Origin: Candidatus Sulfotelmatobacter sp.
Lineage (GTDB): Bacteria; Acidobacteriota; Terriglobia; Terriglobales; Acidobacteriaceae
Length of the DNA: 56,220 nucleotides
Direction: 5' to 3'
Assembly (NCBI GenBank): GCA_030041415.1
Contig: JASHNX010000022.1
Location: 1-56,220 of the forward strand
Part shown: positions 26,125-33,580 of the stretch, in pieces
Layout: the number at the start of each line of letters is the position of its first letter
Numbering within the stretch: position 1 is the first letter of the stretch
Notes under the pieces: generated by a model
The model's input: the letters and a program-made list of their open reading frames with translations, nothing else
Databases searched by the model: none
Told to the model about the DNA's origin: nothing
Position numbers and translations under genes: made by a program

Positions 26125-27543
26125 ATGAGCCGTAAGGCCTGCGTGATCGGCGCTGGACCAAATGGATTGGCGGCGGCCATCGTTTTAGCGAAGGCAGGCC
26201 TGCAGGTAGAGGTATTGGAAGCTGAAACGATTCCCGGCGGCGCGGTTCGCACCCTGGAATTGACTCTTCCCGGTTTCCGCCATGACTTCGGATCAGCGGT
26301 ATATCCTCTGGCGGCGGGTTCGCCTTTCTTTTCGTCACTGCCGCTTCGCGATCATGGCCTGCAATGGATTCACTCGCCTGCGGCCGTGGCGCATCCTCTT
26401 GACGATGGTAGCGCGGTGGTACTGGAACGCGATTTTGATGTTGCTAAATCTTCTTTGGGAGAAGATGGCGCAGCCTGGATCGATCTCATGCGGCCGTTTG
26501 TCGATCACTGGCCGGAATTTGTCGCCGAGGCGATGCATCCGCTTCCGTTCATACCCAAACATCCTTGGTTGATGACGCACTTTGGAATGCTTGCCGTGCA
26601 ACCGGCCAGTTTACTGGTCCGGCGCTTCGAAAATGACCGCACGCGGGCACTGTTTGCCGGATTCGCGGCCCATTCTTTTCTGAGGCTGAGCGAGCCTTTG
26701 AGCGGGGCATTTGGATTGCTAATGGGGATATCGGCGCACGCTGTGGGATGGCCGATTGCGCGTGGCGGAGCGCAGGCGCTGACGAGTGCGCTATGCGGAG
26801 TGCTTTCGAATCTGGGTGGAAAGGTTGTTACCTCGTCGCCGGTGCAGAACCTGGAAGAGATAGGCGAATGCAACTTGTTCCTCTGCGATGTTTCGCCAGG
26901 CAGCCTGGTCAAACTTGCGGGCGAGAAGTTGTCGCGGGGATCCAAACTTCGGCTTTCGGGCTTTCGGCACGGACCCGGAGTTTTCAAAGTGGACTATGCC
27001 CTGAAATCGCCGGTTCCATGGAAGGCAGCAGAATGCCTGCGTGCGGCGACGGTGCACGTAGGCGGAAGTTTCGCTGAAATTGCAGAATCGGAAGCGGCCG
27101 TGCGAGGAGGAAGGATTGCGGATCGTCCTTTTGTTTTAGTGGCACAGCCGAGCTTGTTCGATGACACACGCGCTCCTGCCGGCAAGCACACCCTGTGGGC
27201 CTATTGCCATGTTCCATATGGGTCAACCATAAATATGTTGGAGAAGATTGAGTCTCAGATCGAGCGCTTCGCGCCGGGTTTTCGCGACTGTGTGCTAGCG
27301 CGGAACGTTCTGTTTCCAGCGGATCTCGAGCGCATGGATGCGAACCTCGTTGGCGGGGACATTTCGGCGGGGATTCTCGATGCCCGCCAAATTCTTTTTC
27401 GGCCGACCTCGAGGCAGTACGCGACCTCGGCGCGAAACATTTATCTGTGCTCGGCGTCAACGCCGCCGGGAGCGGGCGTGCACGGCATGTGCGGATATCA
27501 CGCGGCGAGAATGGCGTTGTCGAGAATGGACCGCCCAAGCTAG
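26125..27543 (+). CDS. FAD-dependent oxidoreductase (PYROXD2 / phytoene-desaturase-like)
   Basis: Flavoprotein of the amine-oxidase/phytoene-desaturase fold. N-terminal Rossmann FAD motif GAGPNGLAAAIVLAKAGLQV with a downstream LEAETIPGGAVRT, and a C-terminal FAD contact region (IYLCSASTPPGAGVHGMCGY) typical of the PYROXD2-like NAD(P)/FAD oxidoreductases. 472 aa. A GARGGAQAL-like segment (IARGGAQALTSAL) matches the substrate-domain signature. No carotenoid genes are nearby, so a carotenoid substrate is not implied. It starts 68 bases after the VWFA gene and ends convergent to the lipase-maturation gene, 53 bases away. Confidence 0.85.
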   Translation: MSRKACVIGAGPNGLAAAIVLAKAGLQVEVLEAETIPGGAVRTLELTLPGFRHDFGSAVYPLAAGSPFFSSLPLRDHGLQWIHSPAAVAHPLDDGSAVVLERDFDVAKSSLGEDGAAWIDLMRPFVDHWPEFVAEAMHPLPFIPKHPWLMTHFGMLAVQPASLLVRRFENDRTRALFAGFAAHSFLRLSEPLSGAFGLLMGISAHAVGWPIARGGAQALTSALCGVLSNLGGKVVTSSPVQNLEEIGECNLFLCDVSPGSLVKLAGEKLSRGSKLRLSGFRHGPGVFKVDYALKSPVPWKAAECLRAATVHVGGSFAEIAESEAAVRGGRIADRPFVLVAQPSLFDDTRAPAGKHTLWAYCHVPYGSTINMLEKIESQIERFAPGFRDCVLARNVLFPADLERMDANLVGGDISAGILDARQILFRPTSRQYATSARNIYLCSASTPPGAGVHGMCGYHAARMALSRMDRPS

Positions 27544-27596
27544 ATGAAATCTTCCGGCCGAGACCAACTCGCAGCGGCTCATCTTCGCGGCGATTT

Positions 27597-29255
27597 TCAA
27601 TCTCGCGGCCCGATCGTTGGCATCTCAATCGCCTGTATGGTTCCATCGGGTTCGCGCTCGATCGCCGGAGCGTAGAGCCCGACAAGTTCCCGCCTCCACC
27701 ACAAACCGGTTGTGTGCTTCTCTGCCATTGTCGTAAACCAATATTGCCAGAGCACTGCTCGAATCTCGCGCGGAGCATGGTTCCCAAACGGATTGCTCTT
27801 GAATAAATTGAGGACATCTATGTCATTTTCGAGCAGCTTCACCTCAGTACGCGGCACGATAGAGTAATCCTGCCATTGCCCAAGCGAGGCAAACCACAAA
27901 TTCCAATCAAAACGCGGCTGATAAGGAGCATATAGACCAGGTTGTTCATTGAGCGCTTGTGGCTTGAAGCGGAATGGATACGCAACCCAGGTTTGACCGT
28001 CATCGGAACCCTGAAATTCGATTTCATATCGACCGCGGGTCATGATGCCAAACAACCCGTAGCGATTGGCGATGCGAAAGGGTTCGAGCGCTTCCACTGG
28101 CGCGGCGGGCAATGGAAGTTGCCAGAACATCCAGACCATCTCTAGCGTGCTTGCATAAAAGATCCAAAGCAGCGTAAAGCTGGCCAGCGACAGCTTGATG
28201 ATGTGCAGACGCCCTCGAAAAGAGTGCTCATGCGTGGCTTGCGCCAGAACCGGATCGCTGACGGCCGGAAACAGCCGCTGGAAAGCGGTTTCAGAAGCTG
28301 GCTGTTGCGCTTTTTCGAGATTTGGGTCCGCCCGTGGCAAGGATTCTTTCCATCGCTCCGGCAGAAAGCGCCAGAGAAACCGATCGTCGAGCAGGAGAAA
28401 TCCAAGACAGAGAACCAGATAATTCAAGAATGTGTAATTAGCCGTCAGAATGACGCCGATCTCCCACGGGGTCACGATGAAGAAGCAAACGATGCGCCAG
28501 CGACGGGGTAGAAACGCCATCCAGGCGAGCCCCAGTTCGAGAACGATAGTCGCGACGGCCGTGGAATAGTGGAACCAGTGGGGCAGGTGCTGCACGTACC
28601 AGCCAATCCACGTGGGCAGCGGGCCGTTCTGGTAGTACTCGTCCATGGCGGTGAAATGCCGCCACTCGGGATCGCCGCCGAGCATTTTCGCCAGACCGGA
28701 TTCGAAGTAGATTCGAAACCACTCCCACTGCAACAGAAAGAGACTGGCGCGGGAGGATGGAGCGTTGGCGCCGAGGCCAGGCCGGAATCCGCGAGGAGCA
28801 AGAAAGAGCGCAATAAATCCTGCCTCAAGCAACATGCCATCCGATTGATAGCCGGAAAAATCCTGCGCAGCTGCCACGAATGAAAGGAAACAGGCGAAGC
28901 AGATGAAAAGGTTCCCGCGCGGCCAAAGATTCGCGACGAGCAATACTGACGCGAGCATACCAACCCAGCACAAGGCGACCACCGCATGGTTGCCGCTGGC
29001 AAGCCAAAGCAGAGAAGGAGCAAACCAGACGCCACGGGCGGTTCCGAGCTGATGCGCAACTGCCTTCAGATATTCCCCTGCCGGCAGGATTCCGTTTGGG
29101 CCGATGAGCCCGCGAATCTGGAAGGCAAGCGAGAAAAATGCGGAAAAGTAGATCAGGCCGAGCGCGCGCAGAAAAATCCAGCGTGGGACGAAATGGTTTC
29201 GCGAGCCGCGTTGCGAGTCGAACAGCCAATAAAAAACTTCGAGCGCGCGATCCAT
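27597..29255 (-). CDS. Lipase maturation factor family membrane protein
   Basis: Multi-span membrane protein (552 aa) homologous to vertebrate LMF1/LMF2 and bacterial relatives. Landmarks: VFYWLFDSQRGSRNHFVPRW at the N terminus, several hydrophobic helices, FRIYFESGLAKMLGGDPEWR with WRHFTAMDEYYQNGPLPTW (a hallmark), then a C-terminal domain with EIEFQGSDDGQTWVAYPFRF and PRFDWNLWFASLGQW. In animals the family folds secreted lipases in the ER; the bacterial role is unknown. ATG at 29255. Divergent from the KdsC-like gene; that intergenic stretch of about 150 bases shows no clear sites. Confidence 0.88.
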   Translation of the reverse strand: MDRALEVFYWLFDSQRGSRNHFVPRWIFLRALGLIYFSAFFSLAFQIRGLIGPNGILPAGEYLKAVAHQLGTARGVWFAPSLLWLASGNHAVVALCWVGMLASVLLVANLWPRGNLFICFACFLSFVAAAQDFSGYQSDGMLLEAGFIALFLAPRGFRPGLGANAPSSRASLFLLQWEWFRIYFESGLAKMLGGDPEWRHFTAMDEYYQNGPLPTWIGWYVQHLPHWFHYSTAVATIVLELGLAWMAFLPRRWRIVCFFIVTPWEIGVILTANYTFLNYLVLCLGFLLLDDRFLWRFLPERWKESLPRADPNLEKAQQPASETAFQRLFPAVSDPVLAQATHEHSFRGRLHIIKLSLASFTLLWIFYASTLEMVWMFWQLPLPAAPVEALEPFRIANRYGLFGIMTRGRYEIEFQGSDDGQTWVAYPFRFKPQALNEQPGLYAPYQPRFDWNLWFASLGQWQDYSIVPRTEVKLLENDIDVLNLFKSNPFGNHAPREIRAVLWQYWFTTMAEKHTTGLWWRRELVGLYAPAIEREPDGTIQAIEMPTIGPRD

Positions 29256-29407
29256 GGAGAGAGTTTATACCGATGGAGGTCTGGCCCTCAGCACAAGCAA
29301 TTTTCCATCCTGCAATCGGAAGCACGGACCAACAGAATTAGGATGGTTTGCGCCCGGTCGGGCTCTGGCTTTACCTTTGAAGTTCGTTGAATTCTCCGGA
29401 GGGTTCA

Positions 29408-29962
29408 TTGCCTGCTTTGAAGATCTCCCCTGCGCTGAAAAAACGGGCAGCACAAATCAAGGTATTGCTGATGGATGTTGACGGCACGCTCACGGATGGC
29501 GGGGTCACTCTGCTTTCGCAGCCTGACGGAAGCGCGCTGGAAATCAAGACGTTCGACGCGCACGATGGCCAGGGTCTTACGCTGGCACAGACCGCTGGGC
29601 TGCGCACTGGCTGCATTACCGGCCGAGAAAGCGCCGCATTGTTGCGCCGCGCTCGCGAGATGAAGATCGAATTTATCTACATGAAGCAGGCGCTGAAGAT
29701 GCCCGCTTACGAAGAAATCCTGCGTAAAGCGGATGTGCCCGACGCGGCCGTCGCCTATGTGGGGGATGACCTTCCCGATATTCCTCTGATGCGGCGGTGC
29801 GGCCTGGCCGTCGCAGTGGGCGACGCCGTTCCAGAGGTAAAGAAAGTTGCGCACTACACCACCAAGGCCCTCGCCGGACGCGGAGCGGTGCGCGAGGCAA
29901 TTGAGCTGATTCTGGAATCCAAAGGCATCTGGGAGTCGATGATCGACAAGGCTCGCGCCTGA
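29408..29962 (+). CDS. kdsC: KdsC-like HAD phosphatase (3-deoxy-D-manno-octulosonate-8-phosphate phosphatase)
   Basis: HAD-superfamily subclass IIIA phosphatase making Kdo for lipopolysaccharide. Motif I DVDGTLTDG (nucleophile D23, acid D25), motif II ITGRES, and motif III/IV YVGDDLPDIPLMRRCGLAVAVGDA; the HYTTKALAGRGAVREAIELI tail segment is KdsC-specific. The start is uncertain: a TTG at 29408 has GGAGGG four bases upstream (184 aa); a TTG at 29387 would add seven residues. No other Kdo gene is adjacent, so a related sugar-acid phosphatase is possible. Confidence 0.87.
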   Translation: MPALKISPALKKRAAQIKVLLMDVDGTLTDGGVTLLSQPDGSALEIKTFDAHDGQGLTLAQTAGLRTGCITGRESAALLRRAREMKIEFIYMKQALKMPAYEEILRKADVPDAAVAYVGDDLPDIPLMRRCGLAVAVGDAVPEVKKVAHYTTKALAGRGAVREAIELILESKGIWESMIDKARA

Positions 29963-30033
29963 GCAAGGCGGTTCCGTCCTCGATCTGAACTTTGGATTTG
30001 TCCCATCCTGCGGCACCGAATCCGAATCGATGG

Positions 30034-30063
30034 AAAAAGATGGCCCCGCGGATTAACGGGGCC
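30034..30063 (-). terminator. Rho-independent terminator after the OFA transporter gene
   Basis: On the minus strand a seven-base-pair stem (GGCCCCG / CGGGGCC) with an eight-base loop is followed by ATCTTTTT. It lies about 50 bases beyond the transporter stop, in the right orientation to end that transcript. On the plus strand the stem is followed by A residues, so it is not an efficient plus-strand terminator. Confidence 0.75.
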
Positions 30064-30112
30064 AAAAAAGCTCATGTCTTTCTGAGCCGGCCTAGACGCG
30101 AGATGCGAAACT

Positions 30113-31471
30113 TTACGCCACCCCGCGCGCTTTTGCGGGAGCTGCAGCCATGTCCATCGCCGGCGATGGAGTATTCGATCGCTTTACCACGCGCGCTGCT
30201 AGCGGTTTCAGCCACAATAGTGCCATAAATGCGGCAACGAGATCGCAGATAATCATGGCCCAAAAAACCTTGGTCCACGATCCGGTCTTCGCGAACAGCC
30301 AAGCGGCACCCGGGGCTGCGAAGAAGGTCGCGGCGCCCTTTGCTGTGTAAAGAAGTCCGTAGTTCGTAGTAGCCCACTTGTTACCGTAGAGATCGCCGGT
30401 GATCGAGGGGAACAGCGAATAGATGTTACCCCAGGCGAAGAAACACAATCCGGACAACGCCACGAACCACACCGGCCGATTGATCAACTGCAGCAAAAGC
30501 CAAACGGCCATAGCTTCCAGGACAAAAGAAATAAAAATTGCGTTCTCCCGTCCGATATGATCCGAGACCCATCCCCAGAATGGCCGCGTCAAACCATTCA
30601 GCAGCCGATCAACCGTTATAGCCATGACAAGCGCCGTCATGCCAAACGCGACCACGACGTTATCGACGTGGTAAGACGACGCCATGGGGTTGAGTTGCAC
30701 CGTGACCACGATGCCGCCGAAGGCCAGCATCGTCAGCATGAGATAGAGCACGTAGAAGGATGGTTGCCGCAGCATTTGAACTGGCGTCATATCCACGGCC
30801 GAGGTTTTTACTTTTGCTTTGATCTTGGCTTCTTTCTCTTTCCAATTTGGCGGCGTCCATCCCACGGGCGGCTTGGCCAGAAAAAGCGCAGACACCAGCA
30901 CAACGATCCCCTGAATGAAGCCCCACACGATGAACGTATGCTGGTAGCCGGAGGTTTTCAGCATATTTGCGACGGGAGAGATAGTGCTTGCCGTCCCGAT
31001 TCCGTAGGCTCCGGCGGTCAAACCTACACACAGGCCCCGGCGGTCGGGGAACCACTTGAGCGCGTTGCCGATGGTGCCGCCATATACCGCACCGGCCCCA
31101 ATTCCGCCGAGACCGTACCAAAAATACAGGCTGCGAAGAGACTCGGCATAGCCGGAACCAATCCATCCCAGTCCAACCAGGAATGCACCTACGCCAAGCA
31201 TCAATCGTGGTCCAATCGAATCGACCAGAAATCCTTCAAAGGGAACGAGCCAAGTCTCGAGGGCAATGAACAACGTGATCGTCCATTGCACGGCAACCAG
31301 GCTCACATGGAGGTGCGCCTGGATGGGTTTGGTAAACAATGTCCAGGCATACTGCAAATTAGCTATCGCCATCATGGCAACGATGCCTGCGATAAGCTGT
31401 ATCCAGCGGTTAGGAATGCGAGACGTGTGAATCAGGGAATTCGGGGAGACGCCAGTTTCATAGGAACTCAT
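30113..31471 (-). CDS. OFA-family MFS transporter (OxlT-like, probable oxalate transporter)
   Basis: Twelve-helix major facilitator protein of the oxalate/formate antiporter family, 452 aa. Landmarks: NLQYAWTLFTKPIQAHL in TM1, GLGGIGAGAVYGGTIGNALKWFPDRRGLCVGLTAG reduced to GGIGAGAVYGGTIGNALKWF, GLTRPFWGWVSDHIGREN and NYGLLYTAKGAATFFA. Arg296 and Lys378 are 82 residues apart, close to the spacing of the substrate-binding Arg272 and Lys355 of Oxalobacter OxlT (recalled), supporting a dicarboxylate such as oxalate. GAGGTGA lies seven bases before the ATG. It has its own promoter and operator and a terminator, and is linked to the oxidoreductase operon by the shared operator. The exchanged counter-ion is unknown. 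Confidence 0.87.
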   Translation of the reverse strand: MSSYETGVSPNSLIHTSRIPNRWIQLIAGIVAMMAIANLQYAWTLFTKPIQAHLHVSLVAVQWTITLFIALETWLVPFEGFLVDSIGPRLMLGVGAFLVGLGWIGSGYAESLRSLYFWYGLGGIGAGAVYGGTIGNALKWFPDRRGLCVGLTAGAYGIGTASTISPVANMLKTSGYQHTFIVWGFIQGIVVLVSALFLAKPPVGWTPPNWKEKEAKIKAKVKTSAVDMTPVQMLRQPSFYVLYLMLTMLAFGGIVVTVQLNPMASSYHVDNVVVAFGMTALVMAITVDRLLNGLTRPFWGWVSDHIGRENAIFISFVLEAMAVWLLLQLINRPVWFVALSGLCFFAWGNIYSLFPSITGDLYGNKWATTNYGLLYTAKGAATFFAAPGAAWLFAKTGSWTKVFWAMIICDLVAAFMALLWLKPLAARVVKRSNTPSPAMDMAAAPAKARGVA

Positions 31472-31553
31472 GGGTGTTTCACCTCACCACAGAACCATGG
31501 ACTTATGACACAAACCTAAGAACCCCAGCGGCTGCGCCGCGAGTCGTGCGGTA

Positions 31554-31578
31554 TACTGGTCCAGTTATTGAACCAGTA
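31554..31578. promoter_or_regulatory. GntR/FadR-type operator candidate at the OFA transporter promoter
   Basis: Perfect seven-base arms TACTGGT and ACCAGTA separated by 11 bases. TGGT/ACCA half-sites are typical of FadR-subfamily GntR regulators, although those usually have a shorter spacer. The core TGGTCC-N9-ACCAG recurs at 41532-41551 before the GntR gene. Its near edge (31576) is 12 bases downstream of the transporter -10 element, so it would cover the early transcribed region and block transcription when bound. Confidence 0.62.
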
Positions 31579-31587
31579 GCGGCACGG

Positions 31588-31616
31588 ACTTTATCACCAT
31601 CGCACTCCAGTGTCAA
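31588..31616 (-). promoter_or_regulatory. Sigma-70 promoter of the OFA transporter gene
   Basis: On the minus strand: consensus -35 TTGACA (31616-31611), 17-base spacer, -10 TAAAGT (31593-31588). The expected start is near 31581, leaving a leader of about 110 bases before the ATG at 31471. The operator candidate lies immediately downstream. Confidence 0.65.
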
Positions 31617-31674
31617 GGTAATACACAACGCAAGCGCATTTAATCCGTAGTGTTTTCTCCGGCCACGAAACAAC

Positions 31675-32469
31675 ATGGATCAAACTATTCAGCAGCAGAT
31701 CGAAACATATCTTTCGCATCTTGATGGCCTGATCAGGCGCGGCAAAGAGCTTCGAACGACGCTTATCGAGAACCCGGCCGATGGTTCTGTACTCATGGCG
31801 ACCCGCCGCTGGCAAGAAGATTGCGGCGCGACGGTCAATCAGCTTTCTGGCGGCAGCAAAGCTCACTGGCTCGCCCGTGCCTTCAGTCAGGCGTTCTTGA
31901 AACGCTCTTCGGATGGAAGCGCCGCCCAAGGCGCGGCACCGGCTGAGATCGTTCAGCAACTGCTCGCCGTGCTCGAGCAGGCCGCCAACACTCTCTCGCA
32001 TGTGAGCAAGGACACGCTTGTCTCGGCAACCAACGATGCTCCGGCCCCGCATCGGTTTGATTTCGTTCATAACGCGGAAATCCGTCCTGTGCTGGAGGGA
32101 GCTTATGCCGATGGGCAAAGTGCGTTCGACAAGGGGGACTTTCAGTTGGCGCTGGTTACTTATTGCGGGATCCTGGAAGCGATCATAACCGACGCGCTGG
32201 AGCACAAAGGATTGGCGGCGCTGTTCGATTCGGGGGCGCCTGCGCAAAAGATCTCCGAGTGGTCGTTCGAAACGCGGCTTGCCGTTGCTGAGAAAGCCGG
32301 ATTGATTCGCGGGTCCGCGGCTCGCCTCACGGAAGTCGCGAGATCGTACCGGGATCGAATGAATGAAAAAGGAGAGGCGATTCCCGAAGGAATCGTTTCC
32401 GAGCGCGACGCGCGACGCACTGGGCAGGTACTTCATGTAATTATGCGCGACCTCGATCCCGGCCGCTAA
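31675..32469 (+). CDS. Hypothetical protein, HEPN/DUF4145-like C-terminal half
   Basis: 264 aa, divergent from the transporter and sharing its promoter region. The N-terminal half is helical (QQQIETYLSHLDGLIRRGKE). The C-terminal half has the layout seen in DUF4145/HEPN-type proteins: LALVTYCGILEAIITDALEH, then WSFETRLAVAEKAGLI, RSYRDRMNE and SERDARRTGQVLHVIMRDL. The usual R-x4-H of catalytic HEPN ribonucleases is not evident; RSYRDRMNE occupies its place. No signal peptide or membrane span. The minus-strand frame over the same bases looks like a shadow. Function unknown; no toxin partner recognised. Confidence 0.6.
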   Translation: MDQTIQQQIETYLSHLDGLIRRGKELRTTLIENPADGSVLMATRRWQEDCGATVNQLSGGSKAHWLARAFSQAFLKRSSDGSAAQGAAPAEIVQQLLAVLEQAANTLSHVSKDTLVSATNDAPAPHRFDFVHNAEIRPVLEGAYADGQSAFDKGDFQLALVTYCGILEAIITDALEHKGLAALFDSGAPAQKISEWSFETRLAVAEKAGLIRGSAARLTEVARSYRDRMNEKGEAIPEGIVSERDARRTGQVLHVIMRDLDPGR

Positions 32470-32498
32470 TTATCACGCCAAAGCAGAAATCTCACGCC

Positions 32499-32819
32499 TC
32501 AGTCCTCTAAATCCTGCCGAAACACCGGCTGCGCTGGATCGACACTACCCTCGATTACTCCCATCAGCAGGTTCCCGTATGCATTTCTCGCTTCCTCGAG
32601 AGAGTTGTAGCCGCGTTCGCGCTGCAATCCTCCTTCTGAGTAAACGAGCGTGAAGTAGCGTCCGGAAGAATATTGCAGCTCCTGCAAGCTGCCAGGAATA
32701 TCTGGATCACCTTGCTGCCCGAGTACGTCCATGAGGGCCACGGTCCACTTCCTGCCCTTCGGATCGCTGACAACCTCATGCTCCAGGTACTGCCATTCGT
32801 CCATGCGCCAGAGAGCCAT
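32499..32819 (-). CDS. Hypothetical protein, last gene of the oxalate operon
   Basis: 106 aa, soluble, acidic, no signal peptide or cysteine cluster. It begins WRMDEWQYLEHEVVSDPKGR and holds a compact alpha/beta pattern with YFTLVYSEGGLQ and GYNSLEEARNAYGNLLMGVI. I do not recognise a family. The ATG follows the receiver-gene stop by two bases, so it is almost certainly the final cistron of the transcript. Its C terminus is convergent with the HEPN-like gene, 29 bases away. Position suggests an accessory of the oxidoreductase or of its receiver protein; nothing in the sequence defines a reaction. Confidence 0.7.
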   Translation of the reverse strand: MALWRMDEWQYLEHEVVSDPKGRKWTVALMDVLGQQGDPDIPGSLQELQYSSGRYFTLVYSEGGLQRERGYNSLEEARNAYGNLLMGVIEGSVDPAQPVFRQDLED

Positions 32820-32821
32820 AG

Positions 32822-33184
32822 CTAATCCAGTAACTGTCCCAGCGCCCGGCCAACCTGCGAGGCGGTAAACGGCTTTGGTACCAGTAAAACGTTACGGGCT
32901 TTTCGCGATCGCAAGCTCTTCTCTGCTTCCTCCGGCGTGTCGCTGATAATCACCACCGGCAGTTCAGCATGTTTCTCGTCCTGGCGCACGGCGTCGAATA
33001 GAGCTTCGCTCATCTCGTACGAAGTGCAATCGAGAATCACCGCTTCCGAGTGATGCTCCATTGCAAGTTCGTTGACGGCGCTCGTGTATCCCTGCGCGAA
33101 AACCTCGTAACCAAGATCGCGCAGGGAAAACGTAAGCAGTTCGGCAATCTCCGGCGTGTCGTCAATCAGCAGAACGTTCCGCAA
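32822..33184 (-). CDS. Single-domain response regulator (receiver only)
   Basis: CheY-like receiver of 120 aa with no output domain. D8-D9 acidic pair (LLIDDTPE), phosphoacceptor D52 (AVILDCTSYEM), Ser in VVIISDTPEE, and the conserved Lys in LLVPKPF. Start is a TTG three bases after the preceding stop; no better start exists before the first strand and no strong ribosome-binding site is seen, so it is probably translated by coupling. No histidine kinase is nearby. Placement downstream of the 2-oxoacid oxidoreductase beta subunit is unusual and suggests control of, or signalling from, this pathway. Confidence 0.85.
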   Translation of the reverse strand: MRNVLLIDDTPEIAELLTFSLRDLGYEVFAQGYTSAVNELAMEHHSEAVILDCTSYEMSEALFDAVRQDEKHAELPVVIISDTPEEAEKSLRSRKARNVLLVPKPFTASQVGRALGQLLD

Positions 33185-33187
33185 GGG

Positions 33188-33580
33188 TTATTTCTTCGTT
33201 GCCGACCCAGTTCCGGGAAGGCGCGGCTTCTTTCCTGCCGAAGGCTCCAGGTCCATCACCCAGACGCGCCCGCCGGCCGTGTAATAGGCGCGATGATCGT
33301 TCTCGATCATCGCGCCCCACGCTTCCAGCGTACGCATGGCAAACGTGACCCCCTCAAAGTTATTGCGGGCATGGTCGAGCACTTCGTTCGTGTGCCAATT
33401 GTTGGTAAGAATGGCATCGCCTGCGTGGACGCGCAGCACGGTGTAATACTTGTCGTACGCTGCTTCCGGCCGCACATCGCGAGTGGCGCCCCGCTTCTTG
33501 CCTTCGGCAACGATGTAGCTTTCCTGTCCCTCAGGTTCGACTTCCGGCTCTCGAGTTTGTGCAAGTGATTTTGTGCTCAT
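33188..33580 (-). CDS. Hypothetical protein translationally coupled to the oxidoreductase beta subunit
   Basis: 130 aa, soluble, charged at both ends (EPEVEPEGQE and AGKKPRLPGTGSATKK). The core reads YDKYYTVLRVHAGDAILTNN, WHTNEVLDHARNNFEGVTFA, LEAWGAMIENDHRAYYTAGG and RVWVMDLEP. No cysteines, so no Fe-S role. Its ATG overlaps the stop of the beta-subunit gene by four bases with GGAG upstream, implying stoichiometric synthesis. I recognise no family; the tight coupling makes an assembly factor, small subunit or regulator of the oxidoreductase plausible. Confidence 0.75.
   Translation of the reverse strand: MSTKSLAQTREPEVEPEGQESYIVAEGKKRGATRDVRPEAAYDKYYTVLRVHAGDAILTNNWHTNEVLDHARNNFEGVTFAMRTLEAWGAMIENDHRAYYTAGGRVWVMDLEPSAGKKPRLPGTGSATKK

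Noticed and set aside
30557-31519. 320-residue plus-strand frame opposite the OFA transporter
   Set aside because: No domain is visible, it runs through the transporter promoter and start, and the transporter frame is unambiguous.
31594-32436. 280-residue minus-strand frame opposite the HEPN-like gene
   Set aside because: It would read through the transporter promoter region and has no domain; the plus-strand product has a far more protein-like helical pattern.
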